Assembly: GCA_035995205.1 (NCBI GenBank)
Contig: DASYKS010000041.1
Span: 1-64,000 of the forward strand
DNA: 64,000 nucleotides
DNA from: DASYKS01 sp035995205
GTDB lineage: Bacteria; Acidobacteriota; Thermoanaerobaculia; Multivoradales; UBA5704
Direction of reading: 5' to 3'
In this document: piece after piece, positions 1 through 8,285 of the stretch
Layout: each line of letters begins with the position of its first letter
How positions within the stretch are numbered: the stretch's first letter is position 1
Position numbers and translations under genes: made by a program
The notes under the pieces: model-generated
Seen by the model: the letters and a program-made list of their open reading frames with translations, nothing else
Told to the model about the DNA's origin: nothing
Database searches by the model: none

Positions 1-93
1 CAGGAAGAGGCTGATCGAGGACGGGAGATGGGGTGTCATAAGAAGAATCGTACAGGCTCCCCCACCTGTCGGGACAGGCGCCGTCTGGATTCG

Positions 94-1071
94 TCACGGT
101 GCCTGCTCGAAAAAGTCCCAAATCTCGTTCGCGGCGTGGAAGTCGCGGTTGGAGCTGCCGAGCAGGCGCATGCCTTGCGTGGCGGGATGGGGCAGGGCGT
201 GGCCGCCGCCTTGAATCCTGAGGAGAGTTACGTTGCGCTTGCCGGGGGCGGTCCAGCGCTGGCGTTCGGCGGTGCTGCCGTCGTTGGCGTCGGTGTCGGG
301 AAGTTGCGTCCTTGCCGGAGGACCGCCGAGTCCGTCGAGCTTCAGGAAGTAGTCGATGCTCGCCTGCGCGGAGAGCACAGGCCCGCGGTTGCCATACACG
401 CCGTAAAGCACGACATCGCCGCCGCCCCACGGATTGAAAGGGTCGGCGGTGCCGTTCATGAGGAGCATCGATACCGGCTCGCCCTTCGGTGTGAGAGCGA
501 GGTTCTTCGGTGCGGGCATGCTGGCGACGACGGCGGCATACGCGCGCGCGAAATCCGGCGTTTGCAGGGCGAGACGAATCGTCATCGCGCCGCCGTTCGA
601 TACGCCGGTCACGTAGACGTGCGCGCGGTCGGCATCATGGTCCTGGACGAGGCGACCGACGAGCGCGTGGAGGAAGCCCACGTCGTCAATGTTCTCGATC
701 TTCGCGGCGAACGGCCCCTTCACTCGGCAGTCGTTCCAGTGGCCCTCGTACCCCTGCGGATAGACCGCGATGAAACCATGCTCTTCCGCGAGCCGGTCGA
801 AGTCGTATCCGTAGACCTGCCGCGCCTGCTCCGCCGTACCCATCGAGCCGTGCAGCGCGATCACCAGCGCCGGATGCGCCTGCGGCTTCGAAGGCACATA
901 GGCGATCCACCTTCGCCTGTGCCCGCCATGCTCCAGCGCGCCGCTCTCGACCTTGCCGGGCAATGGTGGCTCGTTGGGCAACTTGTGACGAAGCGCCCAA
1001 AACGAGAGACCCACAAATACGATCAGCGGAAGAACGATGGCCCAAAACACGACCTTGAGACATCCGCGCAC
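94..1071 (-). CDS. PHB depolymerase/feruloyl-esterase-like alpha/beta hydrolase
   Basis: A 325-residue membrane-anchored or secreted esterase of the polyhydroxybutyrate-depolymerase (CE1/LpqC-like) group. Residues 7-26 form one hydrophobic segment, a signal anchor or uncleaved signal peptide. The fold landmarks are all visible: HGS after the first strand (74-76), nucleophile motif GVSNGG with Ser158, a likely acid Asp210 in NGTADPFNPW, and His291 in GGGHALP. The family hydrolyses ester bonds in polyesters or acyl-sugar esters; the substrate here cannot be read from sequence. The start is the first Met, directly before the hydrophobic segment. Its 5' side faces the 21-bp dyad array at 1114-1588, so any promoter lies in or next to that array. 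It is transcribed alone or downstream of the DinB-like gene on the same strand. Confidence 0.85.
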   Translation of the reverse strand: MRGCLKVVFWAIVLPLIVFVGLSFWALRHKLPNEPPLPGKVESGALEHGGHRRRWIAYVPSKPQAHPALVIALHGSMGTAEQARQVYGYDFDRLAEEHGFIAVYPQGYEGHWNDCRVKGPFAAKIENIDDVGFLHALVGRLVQDHDADRAHVYVTGVSNGGAMTIRLALQTPDFARAYAAVVASMPAPKNLALTPKGEPVSMLLMNGTADPFNPWGGGDVVLYGVYGNRGPVLSAQASIDYFLKLDGLGGPPARTQLPDTDANDGSTAERQRWTAPGKRNVTLLRIQGGGHALPHPATQGMRLLGSSNRDFHAANEIWDFFEQAP

Positions 1072-1113
1072 GATTTCTCCTTCGGTCGCCCTGCAAGTGA
1101 ATCTCGACGGTTC

Positions 1114-1588
1114 GGACCGAATTCCGGGTGGTGCGGACGCAGATCTCGACGGAGGCGACCTAGGTCCGGACGGTGGCGACCTGGGTCTGGACAGTGGCGA
1201 CCTGGGTCTGGATGGCTCGGATCGAGATCCCGACCCTCGCGACCCTATCCGAACGCCTCGGACCGAGATACGGATCGTCGAGACCGGGGTCTGGGCGGCG
1301 CGGACCTGGGTCTCGACCCTTGCGACGGAGGTCCGGACGGCTCGGATCTAGGTCCGAACGACCTAGACCCAGGTCCCGATGGCTCGGACCCAGGTCCAGA
1401 CGGCTCGGATCTAGGTCCGGACGACCCAGACCCAGGTCCAGATGGCTCGGACCCAGGTCCAGACGGCTCAGACCCAGGTCCAGACGACCCAGACCCAGGT
1501 CCAGACGGCTCAGACCTAGGTCTGGACAGCTCGGGCTCAAGTCTGGACGGCTCGGACTCAGGTCCGGACGGCTCGGACCGCGGTTCTA
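1114..1588. repeat. phased 21-bp dyad-repeat array 1
   Basis: About 23 imperfect units follow at an exact 21-bp step: dyad positions 1115, 1136, 1157 and so on to 1576, with a single 1-bp slip near 1261. Each unit has a 12-bp dyad of two 5-bp arms around 2 bp (for example GGACC-CA-GGTCC, AGACC-TA-GGTCT, GGATC-GA-GATCC, AGACC-GG-GGTCT) and a 9-bp spacer such as AGACGGCTC. Several arm changes are compensatory, so symmetry is kept while sequence drifts. Because 21 is a multiple of 3 and stops are rare, several frames stay open and give low-complexity heptapeptides; I do not regard these as genes. It lies between the DinB-like gene and the esterase and touches the DinB stop codon. Confidence 0.9.
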
Positions 1589-2092
1589 CCCGAAGCCTGG
1601 ATCGTCCGCCGTCGGCCCGTAGATTGACGGCACGGGCACGTCGTTGAGCCGGAGGTAGACGGTCAGCTGACCGCGGTGGTGGGCCAGGTGCGTAAAAGTG
1701 TCGGTGATCGCCACGTACCGCGGCTGCTCCATGACCACTTTGCCGGCCACGAGCAGCTTCCAGGGCGTCAGCAAGTGCTCGTCGTTGGTGCCGCTCAAGG
1801 CCTCCCGGGCCTTGGCGACGGAATCTTCCAGCGCCGCGAGCAACTCCTGATTCGTATTGGGCGCGGCCGGTCTCTTGGCGCCACCCGGCGGGTTGAGGTC
1901 CAACTCGTCCTGCGTGATCATCATCGCGACCCATCCCGGCATCGTCCCAACCAGTATCGAGAGGTAGCCGAGCGGCATCGATTTCTCGTGCGGTTTCCAG
2001 TCCGCTTGTCCTTCGGGTACACGCTCCAGAGCCCGGCGCGTAATGACGGCTTCTCGCTCCAGTTGCGCCGAAAACAGTTCGGTCATCTTCAT
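1586..2092 (-). CDS. DinB-like four-helix protein
   Basis: A 168-residue soluble protein of the DinB/YfiT-like superfamily: four-helix-bundle metal-binding proteins often acting as thiol-dependent or damage-related enzymes. The C-terminal signature is seen as THLAHHRGQLTVYLRL (residues 134-149), with metal-type His135 and His139, followed by the usual VPxxYGPTADD tail. The first metal histidine expected near residue 45-50 is not evident (LSILVGTMP), so metal binding may be altered. I chose the Met at 2092 because AAAGGGGAT sits 8-10 nt upstream and the resulting length fits the family; an upstream Met at 2176 lacks such a site. The stop codon abuts repeat array 1. Confidence 0.8.
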   Translation of the reverse strand: MKMTELFSAQLEREAVITRRALERVPEGQADWKPHEKSMPLGYLSILVGTMPGWVAMMITQDELDLNPPGGAKRPAAPNTNQELLAALEDSVAKAREALSGTNDEHLLTPWKLLVAGKVVMEQPRYVAITDTFTHLAHHRGQLTVYLRLNDVPVPSIYGPTADDPGFG

Positions 2093-2380
2093 CGTCGATA
2101 TCCCCTTTCGGTGGTCCGGTCCACGCCTCGTCGAGGCAAGTATAGGGTTTGGCCCGCTGCTCACTTCGTCGATCAACGGGCCGGGCCGCTCCCCCTCGGG
2201 CGTTGAATCGGGGCGGCTTGGAAGACGAGCTCCTCGTCCGGCTCGGCAAAGACATAGAGAAGCAAGGCGCGTGCCTCAGTGGGCTCTTCGCATCGTCCGC
2301 CAACGCAGTGGGTGAAGTTGGACCCGGTGGCCCAGCTCGCTACAATCGACGGGTGACAGAGACCCTGTTGGAGCGTCTCC

Positions 2381-2953
2381 ATGCCTGAACCCCGCAAGTT
2401 CCTCACCGCGGACGAGCGCCTTCGGCAGTTGGAGAAGGATCGGAAAATCCTCCGTCGGGAGCGGATGATCCGCGAGGTTGCCGGTCCAGTGTGGCACCGG
2501 ATGGTGCGGGTTTTTCCTCGGAGTTTTGAAGCGGAGGGCCGGCTCGTCGCGCGGGAGATTTTGGCCTCTCGCGAGGTCGTGATCGAGGCTCTGAAGGCGG
2601 AGGCGGTCTTTGCCGTCGATACGGCGATGCGCCTGGCGCACGGGGCGGGATTCCTCGCGGTCCAAGAGGTCCAGGCCTATCTCGTGGGGAAAGAGCCGCT
2701 CGATCGGCTCGCCGCGGCGGGTCTCATCTCCGGAGAGGACTATTTCGATCGAGTTCTCGTGCGCCCTTGGCCCGGCCCTACCCGCTTGCTCGCCTGCCTG
2801 GTCGATGAGCTTCCACCCTCGCGCGAAGTCCAAGGCGGCTACCGTGTCGTGACTCGCGAGCGGCTGGGGCAAGAGCTGGTCGGCACGGTAGGACCGCGGG
2901 CCGACCTTTTCGTCCTCTATGAGAAGGTCGAAGGAATCGAGGCTTCGTCGTGA
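2381..2953 (+). CDS. hypothetical protein, 190 aa
   Basis: A soluble protein that I do not recognise. The N-terminus (residues 8-35) is strongly charged and probably helical (DERLRQLEKDRKILRRERM). The middle (60-110) is Ala/Val/Leu-rich helix, and the C-terminal third (125-185) looks like alternating strands and helices. No signal peptide, membrane segment or catalytic motif is visible. GGAG lies about 7 nt before the ATG, supporting this start. It is divergent from the DinB-like gene, so the 290 bp between them must hold both promoters. It converges with the small membrane protein downstream. Confidence 0.6.
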   Translation: MPEPRKFLTADERLRQLEKDRKILRRERMIREVAGPVWHRMVRVFPRSFEAEGRLVAREILASREVVIEALKAEAVFAVDTAMRLAHGAGFLAVQEVQAYLVGKEPLDRLAAAGLISGEDYFDRVLVRPWPGPTRLLACLVDELPPSREVQGGYRVVTRERLGQELVGTVGPRADLFVLYEKVEGIEASS

Positions 2954-2968
2954 GCGCTTCGATTCGAC

Positions 2969-3361
2969 CTACGGCGCGAACGCCAGGTAGACGAACAACC
3001 CGCCGAGCGCGACGCTGAAGATTCCGGCCCAGCGGAATTCCCAGGCGCGTTCGGGTCGGACGCGGCCGTAGATCCGCAGACCGAGGTGGGGGAGTGTGAA
3101 CCGGAGGAGACCTTTGAGAACCTGGAGCCAGCCGATCACGGTAAGGACGGCGGGGAGACCGGACCAGACGTTGTGAAACGCCGCGATCAGGCCCCCGAAG
3201 CCCAGCAGGAGGAAGCCCTCGAAGAAGACGCCGGCACGCCCTTTGGAGCGGAGCAGCGTGAAGTATTCGACCCACGCCATCGGCTGGAAGAAATGCGACA
3301 AGCCGATGACCAGGAATTGGAGCCCGGCGAACAGCTCGATCGATTTGTGAATGTCGCGCAT
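2969..3361 (-). CDS. small integral membrane protein, 130 aa
   Basis: Unrecognised protein with four predicted membrane helices: about residues 9-27, 44-62, 67-85 and 108-127. The loops carry Arg-rich stretches (LRSKGRAG, YGRVRPERAWEFR). Length and four-helix layout resemble many uncharacterised DUF membrane proteins. No catalytic motif is seen. It lies between a convergent hypothetical gene and the ADOP permease, both close by, and could be the last gene of the padR-ADOP transcript, since it is on the same strand 70 bp past the ADOP stop. Confidence 0.55.
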   Translation of the reverse strand: MRDIHKSIELFAGLQFLVIGLSHFFQPMAWVEYFTLLRSKGRAGVFFEGFLLLGFGGLIAAFHNVWSGLPAVLTVIGWLQVLKGLLRFTLPHLGLRIYGRVRPERAWEFRWAGIFSVALGGLFVYLAFAP

Positions 3362-3433
3362 GAGCGCCTCTTGGGAAAGCCGCGGGCTGGAGGATCTTCT
3401 CTCCAGCTTAGCGCTTCTTTCGCGACGAGGCGG

Positions 3434-6019
3434 CTAATCCGAACGCAGCGCCGTCAACGGGTCCACGTGGGCGGCGCGCAATGCCGGGCGGAGGCAGCCG
3501 GCGACGGCGGTCAGAAGACCGAGCGCGGCGGCGACGGCTAAGGTGAGCGGATCGTCGGGACGCACCCCGACGAGCAGCGCGCCCATGCCGCGGGCGGCGG
3601 CGTAGGCCACGACGGTACCGATCGCGATGCCGCAGAGCGCGAGCGTCAGCCCTTCGCGCATCACCAGCCCGACGATTTCCGGGGCCTCTGCTCCCAGCGC
3701 CCGGCGCACGCCGAGCTCCTGCGAGCGCTTCGACACCGCGTAGGAGAGCAGCCCGTGGATGCCGAGCCCGGCGATCAGCAGCGCGATCGCCGCCAGGGCT
3801 CCGAGCAGCCGGAGCTGGGTCACGCGCGACGCGGTCTCTTCGCCGACGATCTCGGACATCGAGCGCACGTTGGCGATCGGCTGCTCCGGGTCCGCCGACT
3901 TGACGATCTCGCGAATCCGCGGCAGCAGAGACCCGGCGGGGAGGCCCGCCGCGGTCCGCACCACGAGATCTTTCGGGGTGTAGCTGATGATCGAGTTGTC
4001 GGGCACCTGGCGGTAGGGCAGATACACCTGCGGCTCGCTCTCCCGCTCCAATCCCCGCACGCGGACGTCTCCCACCACGCCGACCACGGTGCGCTCGGAA
4101 AACGCGAGGGTGAAGCGCTTGCCGAGCGGATTCTCGTTCGGCCAGGTTCGCTTGACGAACGACTCGCTCACCACCGCGACGAACGGAGATTCGGCAGTGT
4201 CCGTCGCCGCCAGGTCGCGCCCGCGGCGCACGGGAATGCGGAGGGCGGCGAAGTAGTGGGGTGTGAGGTAGCGCAGGCTCACGCTGTTCTCGTTGTCCGC
4301 GACCACTTCCTCGCTCTTGAGCGACACCGGCCAGATTCCGCCGCGCATCGACATCGGCAGTCCCGTCGCGTACGCGGCCTCCTGCACGCCGGGAAGAGCG
4401 CGCACGTCTTCCAGGACCCGGTCGTAGAACTGCGCGCGCCTCGCCGTCGCTTGGTATTTGGGCAGGGGGAGGGCGGTCTGGAGCGTCACGACGTCTGCGG
4501 CGATAAATCCCGGGTTAATCTCCTGAATGCGCCAGACCGCGCGAATCAACAGCCCCGAGAGGACGAGCAGCACGACCGAAGCGGCGACCTCGACGACGAC
4601 CAGCCCGACGCGCAGCCGCTGGGTACGTCCGCCCGCCGCCCGTGCGCCGGAGCGTAAGGCGTCCAGCCCGCCGAACCGCCCCGCGGCGAGGGCGGGGGCG
4701 AGCCCGAACGCGAAGCCGGTGAGCAGGACGAACGCCAAGGCGAGCGCCAGCACGCGCAGATCGAGCGACGGGTGTTGCGCGATCGGCAGGGTGTTGGGAA
4801 CCAGGCGCGCGAGGAGGGGAACGCCCGCCGCCGCCGCCGCGACCCCGACGAGGCCGCCGAGGAAGGCGATCCCCAGGCTCTCGGTGACCAGTTGGCGCAC
4901 CAGCCGCTCGCGTCCGGCGCCGAGCGCGGTGCGCACGGCCAGCTCGCGCGCCCGGTGGGCGCCGCGGGCGAGAAACAGGCTCGCGAGGTTGGCGCAGGCC
5001 AACAGGAGGATGCACAGGGTGGCGCCGCAGAGCGCCAGCACGAGCAGGCGAGAACGCTCCGACAGCTCGTCGCGCAGCCCGAGGACCACGGCGCCGACCC
5101 CTTCGTTTTCCTTCGGGTATTGGCGCTCCAAACGCCCGGCGACCAGGGCCATCTCCCGGCGCGCCTGTTCCACGGAAACGCCGGGACGGAGCCGGGCGAG
5201 GACATTGAGATAGGTGTCGGTGCGATCCTTGAAGTCGTCTTCGGTGAGGGTGAGCGAGGTCCAAGCTTCGACCGTGCGTGCCGGAAACTGAAAGGACGCC
5301 GGCATGACGCCGAGCACGGTATGCGGCACCCCGTCGAGCTGGATGGATTTGCCGATCACTCGGGCGTCGCCGCCGAACTGCGACGTCCAGAGCGCATAAG
5401 AGAGCAGGGCGAACTGCCCTGTCTTGGCCTCCCGCGCCGTAAAGAGTCGGCCGAGCAGCGGCCGGACGCCGAGCAGCGGTAGCAGCTCGGCCGTCGCGCG
5501 CACCGTCTCCAGCCGTCGCGGCTGGTCGGCGCCCACGAGGTTTTCAGCGCGAGGCCAGAACGCGCCCATCCCCGCGAAGGAGGAGGTCATCGCCTGCCAG
5601 TCGCGATAGTTCGCGGGCGACACCTCATTGGTCCCGCCATTCCCGCCCTGCCAGAGCTTCACCAAGCGGTCGGCCTCGGAGTACGGCAGCGGCCGGAGGA
5701 AAATGAAATCCGCGAGTGAGAAGACGGCGGTGTTCGCCCCCACGCCGAGCGCCACGACCAGCACGGCGGTAAGCGCGAAGCCCGGGGTGCGCAACAGCGA
5801 GCGCGTGGCGTAGACGAGGTCCCGCCAGAGCATCTCGCCGTGCGCCGCGAGCGCGTTGGGAATCACGTCCGCGAGCGCGGCGAAAAAGACTCTCGACCGG
5901 ACGAAGGGGCCCACCATCTCGCTCGCCTTTTCGCCGAAGGTCTCGCATAACGCCTCGCGATACTCGGCCGAGAACGAGGCGGGGTAGAGGGAGAGCAGCG
6001 CGCGATAGAAGCGCATCAT
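3434..6019 (-). CDS. ADOP-family ABC transporter permease (MacB/FtsX type)
   Basis: An 861-residue inner-membrane permease of the acidobacterial duplicated orphan permease kind: two FtsX-like modules in one chain and no ATPase domain. Residues 1-60 are the typical cytoplasmic ADOP head (RALLSLYPASFSAEYREAL). A membrane helix near 80-105 is followed by a MacB-type periplasmic domain (about 110-300), FtsX domain 1 with helices near 325-460, a second periplasmic domain (about 500-720) and FtsX domain 2 with three helices near 740-855. Family members are thought to export or mechanically transmit across the envelope with an ATPase encoded elsewhere; the substrate is unknown. Its ATG overlaps the stop of the PadR regulator by 4 bp, so the two are one operon under the 6382-6418 promoter. 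Confidence 0.88.
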   Translation of the reverse strand: MMRFYRALLSLYPASFSAEYREALCETFGEKASEMVGPFVRSRVFFAALADVIPNALAAHGEMLWRDLVYATRSLLRTPGFALTAVLVVALGVGANTAVFSLADFIFLRPLPYSEADRLVKLWQGGNGGTNEVSPANYRDWQAMTSSFAGMGAFWPRAENLVGADQPRRLETVRATAELLPLLGVRPLLGRLFTAREAKTGQFALLSYALWTSQFGGDARVIGKSIQLDGVPHTVLGVMPASFQFPARTVEAWTSLTLTEDDFKDRTDTYLNVLARLRPGVSVEQARREMALVAGRLERQYPKENEGVGAVVLGLRDELSERSRLLVLALCGATLCILLLACANLASLFLARGAHRARELAVRTALGAGRERLVRQLVTESLGIAFLGGLVGVAAAAAGVPLLARLVPNTLPIAQHPSLDLRVLALALAFVLLTGFAFGLAPALAAGRFGGLDALRSGARAAGGRTQRLRVGLVVVEVAASVVLLVLSGLLIRAVWRIQEINPGFIAADVVTLQTALPLPKYQATARRAQFYDRVLEDVRALPGVQEAAYATGLPMSMRGGIWPVSLKSEEVVADNENSVSLRYLTPHYFAALRIPVRRGRDLAATDTAESPFVAVVSESFVKRTWPNENPLGKRFTLAFSERTVVGVVGDVRVRGLERESEPQVYLPYRQVPDNSIISYTPKDLVVRTAAGLPAGSLLPRIREIVKSADPEQPIANVRSMSEIVGEETASRVTQLRLLGALAAIALLIAGLGIHGLLSYAVSKRSQELGVRRALGAEAPEIVGLVMREGLTLALCGIAIGTVVAYAAARGMGALLVGVRPDDPLTLAVAAALGLLTAVAGCLRPALRAAHVDPLTALRSD

Positions 6020-6375
6020 GCGATCTCGGGTTTCAGGCCGCGGGCGCGCGCCTGGCGGACCAGATCGGAGAGCCGCCGCATCTCGGCGCGCGCGACGGTG
6101 GTACCGAAGGGAGTCAACCGGTAGTAGCGCCGCCGCGGGTCGTCGGCGGCCGGGCGCCGTTTGGTGACCTCGGCGATCAGCCCCTGCTCGACCATTCGGG
6201 CGATCGAGCGGTAGAGCGTGCCGGCGCTCAGGCGCAGCTCGCCCTGAGTGCGCGTTTCGACGTCCTGGATGATGGCGTAGCCGTGGCGCTCTTCGTCCAG
6301 GAGCGCGAGGAGGATGTGAAACGTGGCCTGGGGCAGCGGCAGTAGCTGGTCGACGGTCTCGCGATCGTTGGTCAT
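6016..6375 (-). CDS. PadR-family transcriptional regulator
   Basis: A 119-residue winged-helix repressor of the PadR family. Residues 14-90 hold the signature: FHILLALLDEERHGYAI, then TQGELRLSAGTLYRSIARMVEQGLI (recognition helix) and the wing with RRYYRLTPFG. The C-terminal helix (90-115) is the short dimerisation arm of subfamily 2. PadR genes adjacent to ADOP permeases are common in Acidobacteria. It is cotranscribed with the permease (4-bp overlap). An inverted repeat CTATAGCC...GGCTATAG brackets its own promoter, which suggests autoregulation. The start codon lies where transcription is expected to begin, so the message may be leaderless. Confidence 0.92.
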   Translation of the reverse strand: MTNDRETVDQLLPLPQATFHILLALLDEERHGYAIIQDVETRTQGELRLSAGTLYRSIARMVEQGLIAEVTKRRPAADDPRRRYYRLTPFGTTVARAEMRRLSDLVRQARARGLKPEIA

Positions 6376-6381
6376 GCCGCG

Positions 6382-6418
6382 ACTATAGCCATAGTGGATA
6401 CAACCGTCAAGGCTATAG
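6382..6418 (-). promoter_or_regulatory. sigma70-type promoter with PadR operator dyad
   Basis: On the minus strand TTGACG (6410-6405) and TATAGT (6387-6382) are separated by 17 bp, a near-consensus promoter. It is framed by an 8-bp inverted repeat, CTATAGCC at 6383-6390 and GGCTATAG at 6411-6418, one arm covering the -10 box. Only 6 bp separate the -10 from the padR ATG. PadR proteins bind such dyads in other bacteria; binding here is inferred. Confidence 0.7.
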
Positions 6419-6586
6419 AGAAGAACGGCAGGAGGACGGTCGCGGAGCCCGGGTAGGCAGCGCCCAAGCCGCCAACCGGGCGTCCGGCCGACGAGATCGG
6501 CGGCCCTCTTTTCGGCCGAGTTGGTGTATTATCGCTTCAGAGGTTAAAGAGCTTGGGATTGCAGCCTACGCGAGGAGGGTCTCGAG

Positions 6587-7720
6587 ATGGCCGATGGCGC
6601 CGAACACCGCCAGTTCAAGTTCACCCAGCCCGTCACCTCTTCGGGTTTCAGCAAGGCGCTGTCGCTCAAGGTCGACGACTATTTCCAGAGCCGCGGCATC
6701 AGCAAGCACGCGAACCTGGAGATGGTCACGAAGACCCTCCTCGGCTTCGTCGCGACGATCGCCTCCTATGTCTGGCTGATGACCGGCCGGTTCTCGCCGC
6801 TCCAGGTGGTGGGCGTCTACGTGGTGCTTGGATTCTCCCAACTCCATATGGCGTTCAACATCGCCCATGACGCGAACCACGGGGCCTACGCGCGGAGCAA
6901 ACGGGTCAACCGCGTCCTCGCGTGCGTCTTCGACCTGGTCGGGGTCAGCTCCTACATGTGGCGGCTGATGCACAACGATTCGCATCATGCCTTCGTCAAC
7001 GTTCGCGGCGCCGATTCGACGTTCGACTCCGGCAACATCTTTCGGTTCTCACCTCAGGACAAGATCAGACCGTTCCACCGCTACCAGCATCTCTACGCCC
7101 CGTTCATCTATTGTCTTTCGTCGCTCGACTGGGTGGTGACCAAGGACTTCCGGTGGCTTCTCCGCGAAAAGAAATTCGGCAACCGGAACGTGATCCGCCA
7201 CCCGACGTCCGAGCTGATTCTTCTGTTCGCCGCCAAGGCCTTCTACTTCACCTACATGATCGTCCTACCCATGATCTTCCTCGACGTCCCCTGGTACACG
7301 ATCATCGTCGGCTTCGTCGTCTTGCACTTCTTCATGGGGTTCACGATCGCCCTGATCTTCCAGCCCAACCACTTCAACGAGGATTCGACGTTTCCCGAGG
7401 CGGACGAGGAAGGCCACATCACGAACAACTACATCCGGCACATCTTCGACACCACCTCGGACTACGCCCGCGGCAACCCGTTCGCGAACTGGATTCTCGG
7501 CTGCCTGAACCTCCACGTGATCCACCACATGTTTCCCCTGATCTGCCACGTCCACTATCCGGACCTCTCGCAGATCGTCAAGGAAACGGCGGAGGAATAT
7601 GGGCTCAACTATCGCGAGAACCGGACGGTCTCGGGAGCCTTCCTGGCGCACCTGCGATGGCTGCGGGTGCTGGGGCGGGGGGAGGAGAATCAAGGTCTCT
7701 CCGAGGCGGTGAAGGCCTGA
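6587..7720 (+). CDS. membrane fatty-acid desaturase (acyl-lipid/linoleoyl-CoA desaturase type)
   Basis: A 377-residue di-iron integral-membrane desaturase that would introduce a double bond into acyl chains. The three histidine boxes are present: H94DANH98, H129NDSHH134 and H310VIHH314. Hydrophobic helices lie about 48-66, 72-92, 110-125, 210-232 and 236-258. There is no fused cytochrome b5 or ferredoxin domain, so electrons must come from a separate partner. The first box HDANH and the late QPNHF/HVIHHMFP pattern point to the linoleoyl-CoA/delta-6-like branch rather than the DesC branch; regiospecificity is not readable. AGGAGGG 7 nt before the ATG fixes the start. It is a single gene between the divergent padR operon and a convergent DUF3617 gene. 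Confidence 0.9.
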   Translation: MADGAEHRQFKFTQPVTSSGFSKALSLKVDDYFQSRGISKHANLEMVTKTLLGFVATIASYVWLMTGRFSPLQVVGVYVVLGFSQLHMAFNIAHDANHGAYARSKRVNRVLACVFDLVGVSSYMWRLMHNDSHHAFVNVRGADSTFDSGNIFRFSPQDKIRPFHRYQHLYAPFIYCLSSLDWVVTKDFRWLLREKKFGNRNVIRHPTSELILLFAAKAFYFTYMIVLPMIFLDVPWYTIIVGFVVLHFFMGFTIALIFQPNHFNEDSTFPEADEEGHITNNYIRHIFDTTSDYARGNPFANWILGCLNLHVIHHMFPLICHVHYPDLSQIVKETAEEYGLNYRENRTVSGAFLAHLRWLRVLGRGEENQGLSEAVKA

Positions 7721-7775
7721 CCCAAAGCCGGGCCGACCGCAAGCGATTAGGAGAAACGGGGGAGACTCCAGCCGT

Positions 7776-8198
7776 CTACGGGCAGGCCCCCACGCGATGC
7801 GCCTTGACGCTGGTCTTCGTGACCTTGCCCGCGTTGGAGGTGGTCAGAATGCCTTCGAACGTCTCGCCATGATAGGTGGCCTGGCTCTCGATCGTTCGGG
7901 TTCCGCAGGCCAGCGCGTACGAGACCTTGTCGCCCTGGATCTCGAACGAAGTGAGGGCGCAGTGCCCGTGCGCGGCGCTCTTTGCCGAATGCTCGCGCGC
8001 GCTGGTCACCGAGCCGTTGACGCCGGCCGCTTCCTCCGGGGTGACGCAATGTTTGCTCGTGTGGGTCGTCCCGTCGGTGGTCAAGTCGAAATCCCATTGC
8101 CCGACGGCCATACGATCGGCGGCATGCAGGGCTGGCGAGAACAGGAAGAGGAGCCATCCGATCGAGGAGAAGAGCGTGACGCGCGGGAGTGATTTCAT
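7776..8198 (-). CDS. DUF3617 family secreted protein
   Basis: A 140-residue exported protein. The signal peptide occupies about residues 1-26 (hydrophobic WLLFLFSPALHAA). The rest matches the DUF3617 layout: an opening G-x-W-x-F strand, HCVTPEEA with the first conserved Cys, a central Cys pair (HCALTSF, LACG), TYHGETFEG and the terminal R-x-GACP. The family is periplasmic, about this length, usually has four Cys and has no known function. It converges with the desaturase; its 5' side faces the 3' end of the large membrane-protein gene on the same strand. Confidence 0.75.
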   Translation of the reverse strand: MKSLPRVTLFSSIGWLLFLFSPALHAADRMAVGQWDFDLTTDGTTHTSKHCVTPEEAAGVNGSVTSAREHSAKSAAHGHCALTSFEIQGDKVSYALACGTRTIESQATYHGETFEGILTTSNAGKVTKTSVKAHRVGACP

Positions 8199-8249
8199 GC
8201 GGCCACTATACGCGCCCTCGTCCCGTGAAGGAGGCCATGGGCTCCCGAG

Positions 8250-8284
8250 CCCTACCGCAGCAAGCGAAGCTCCGAGTGGTAAGG
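8250..8284 (-). repeat. short stem-loop directly after a stop codon
   Basis: On the minus strand, 1 nt after the stop of the large membrane-protein gene, CCTTACC (8284-8278) can pair with GGTAGGG (8256-8250) through G-U allowed pairing. The enclosed core contains GCTTCGCTTGCTGCGG. It resembles a shortened version of the cores at 35609-35684 and 58213-58290 and has the same position and orientation, but the match is partial. Confidence 0.4.
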
Positions 8285-8285
8285 A

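Noticed and set aside
1114..1588. CRISPR array
   Set aside because: Same reason: 21-bp period, no unique spacers, no cas genes.
28..1647. A 539-codon open frame on + covering the esterase antisense and array 1
   Set aside because: It is antisense to a well-supported esterase and then runs through a 21-bp repeat that cannot contain stops in some frames; composition is low-complexity with no family match.
1245..2303. A 352-codon open frame on - through DinB antisense-frame and the array
   Set aside because: It overlaps DinB in another frame and its end is pure repeat translation.
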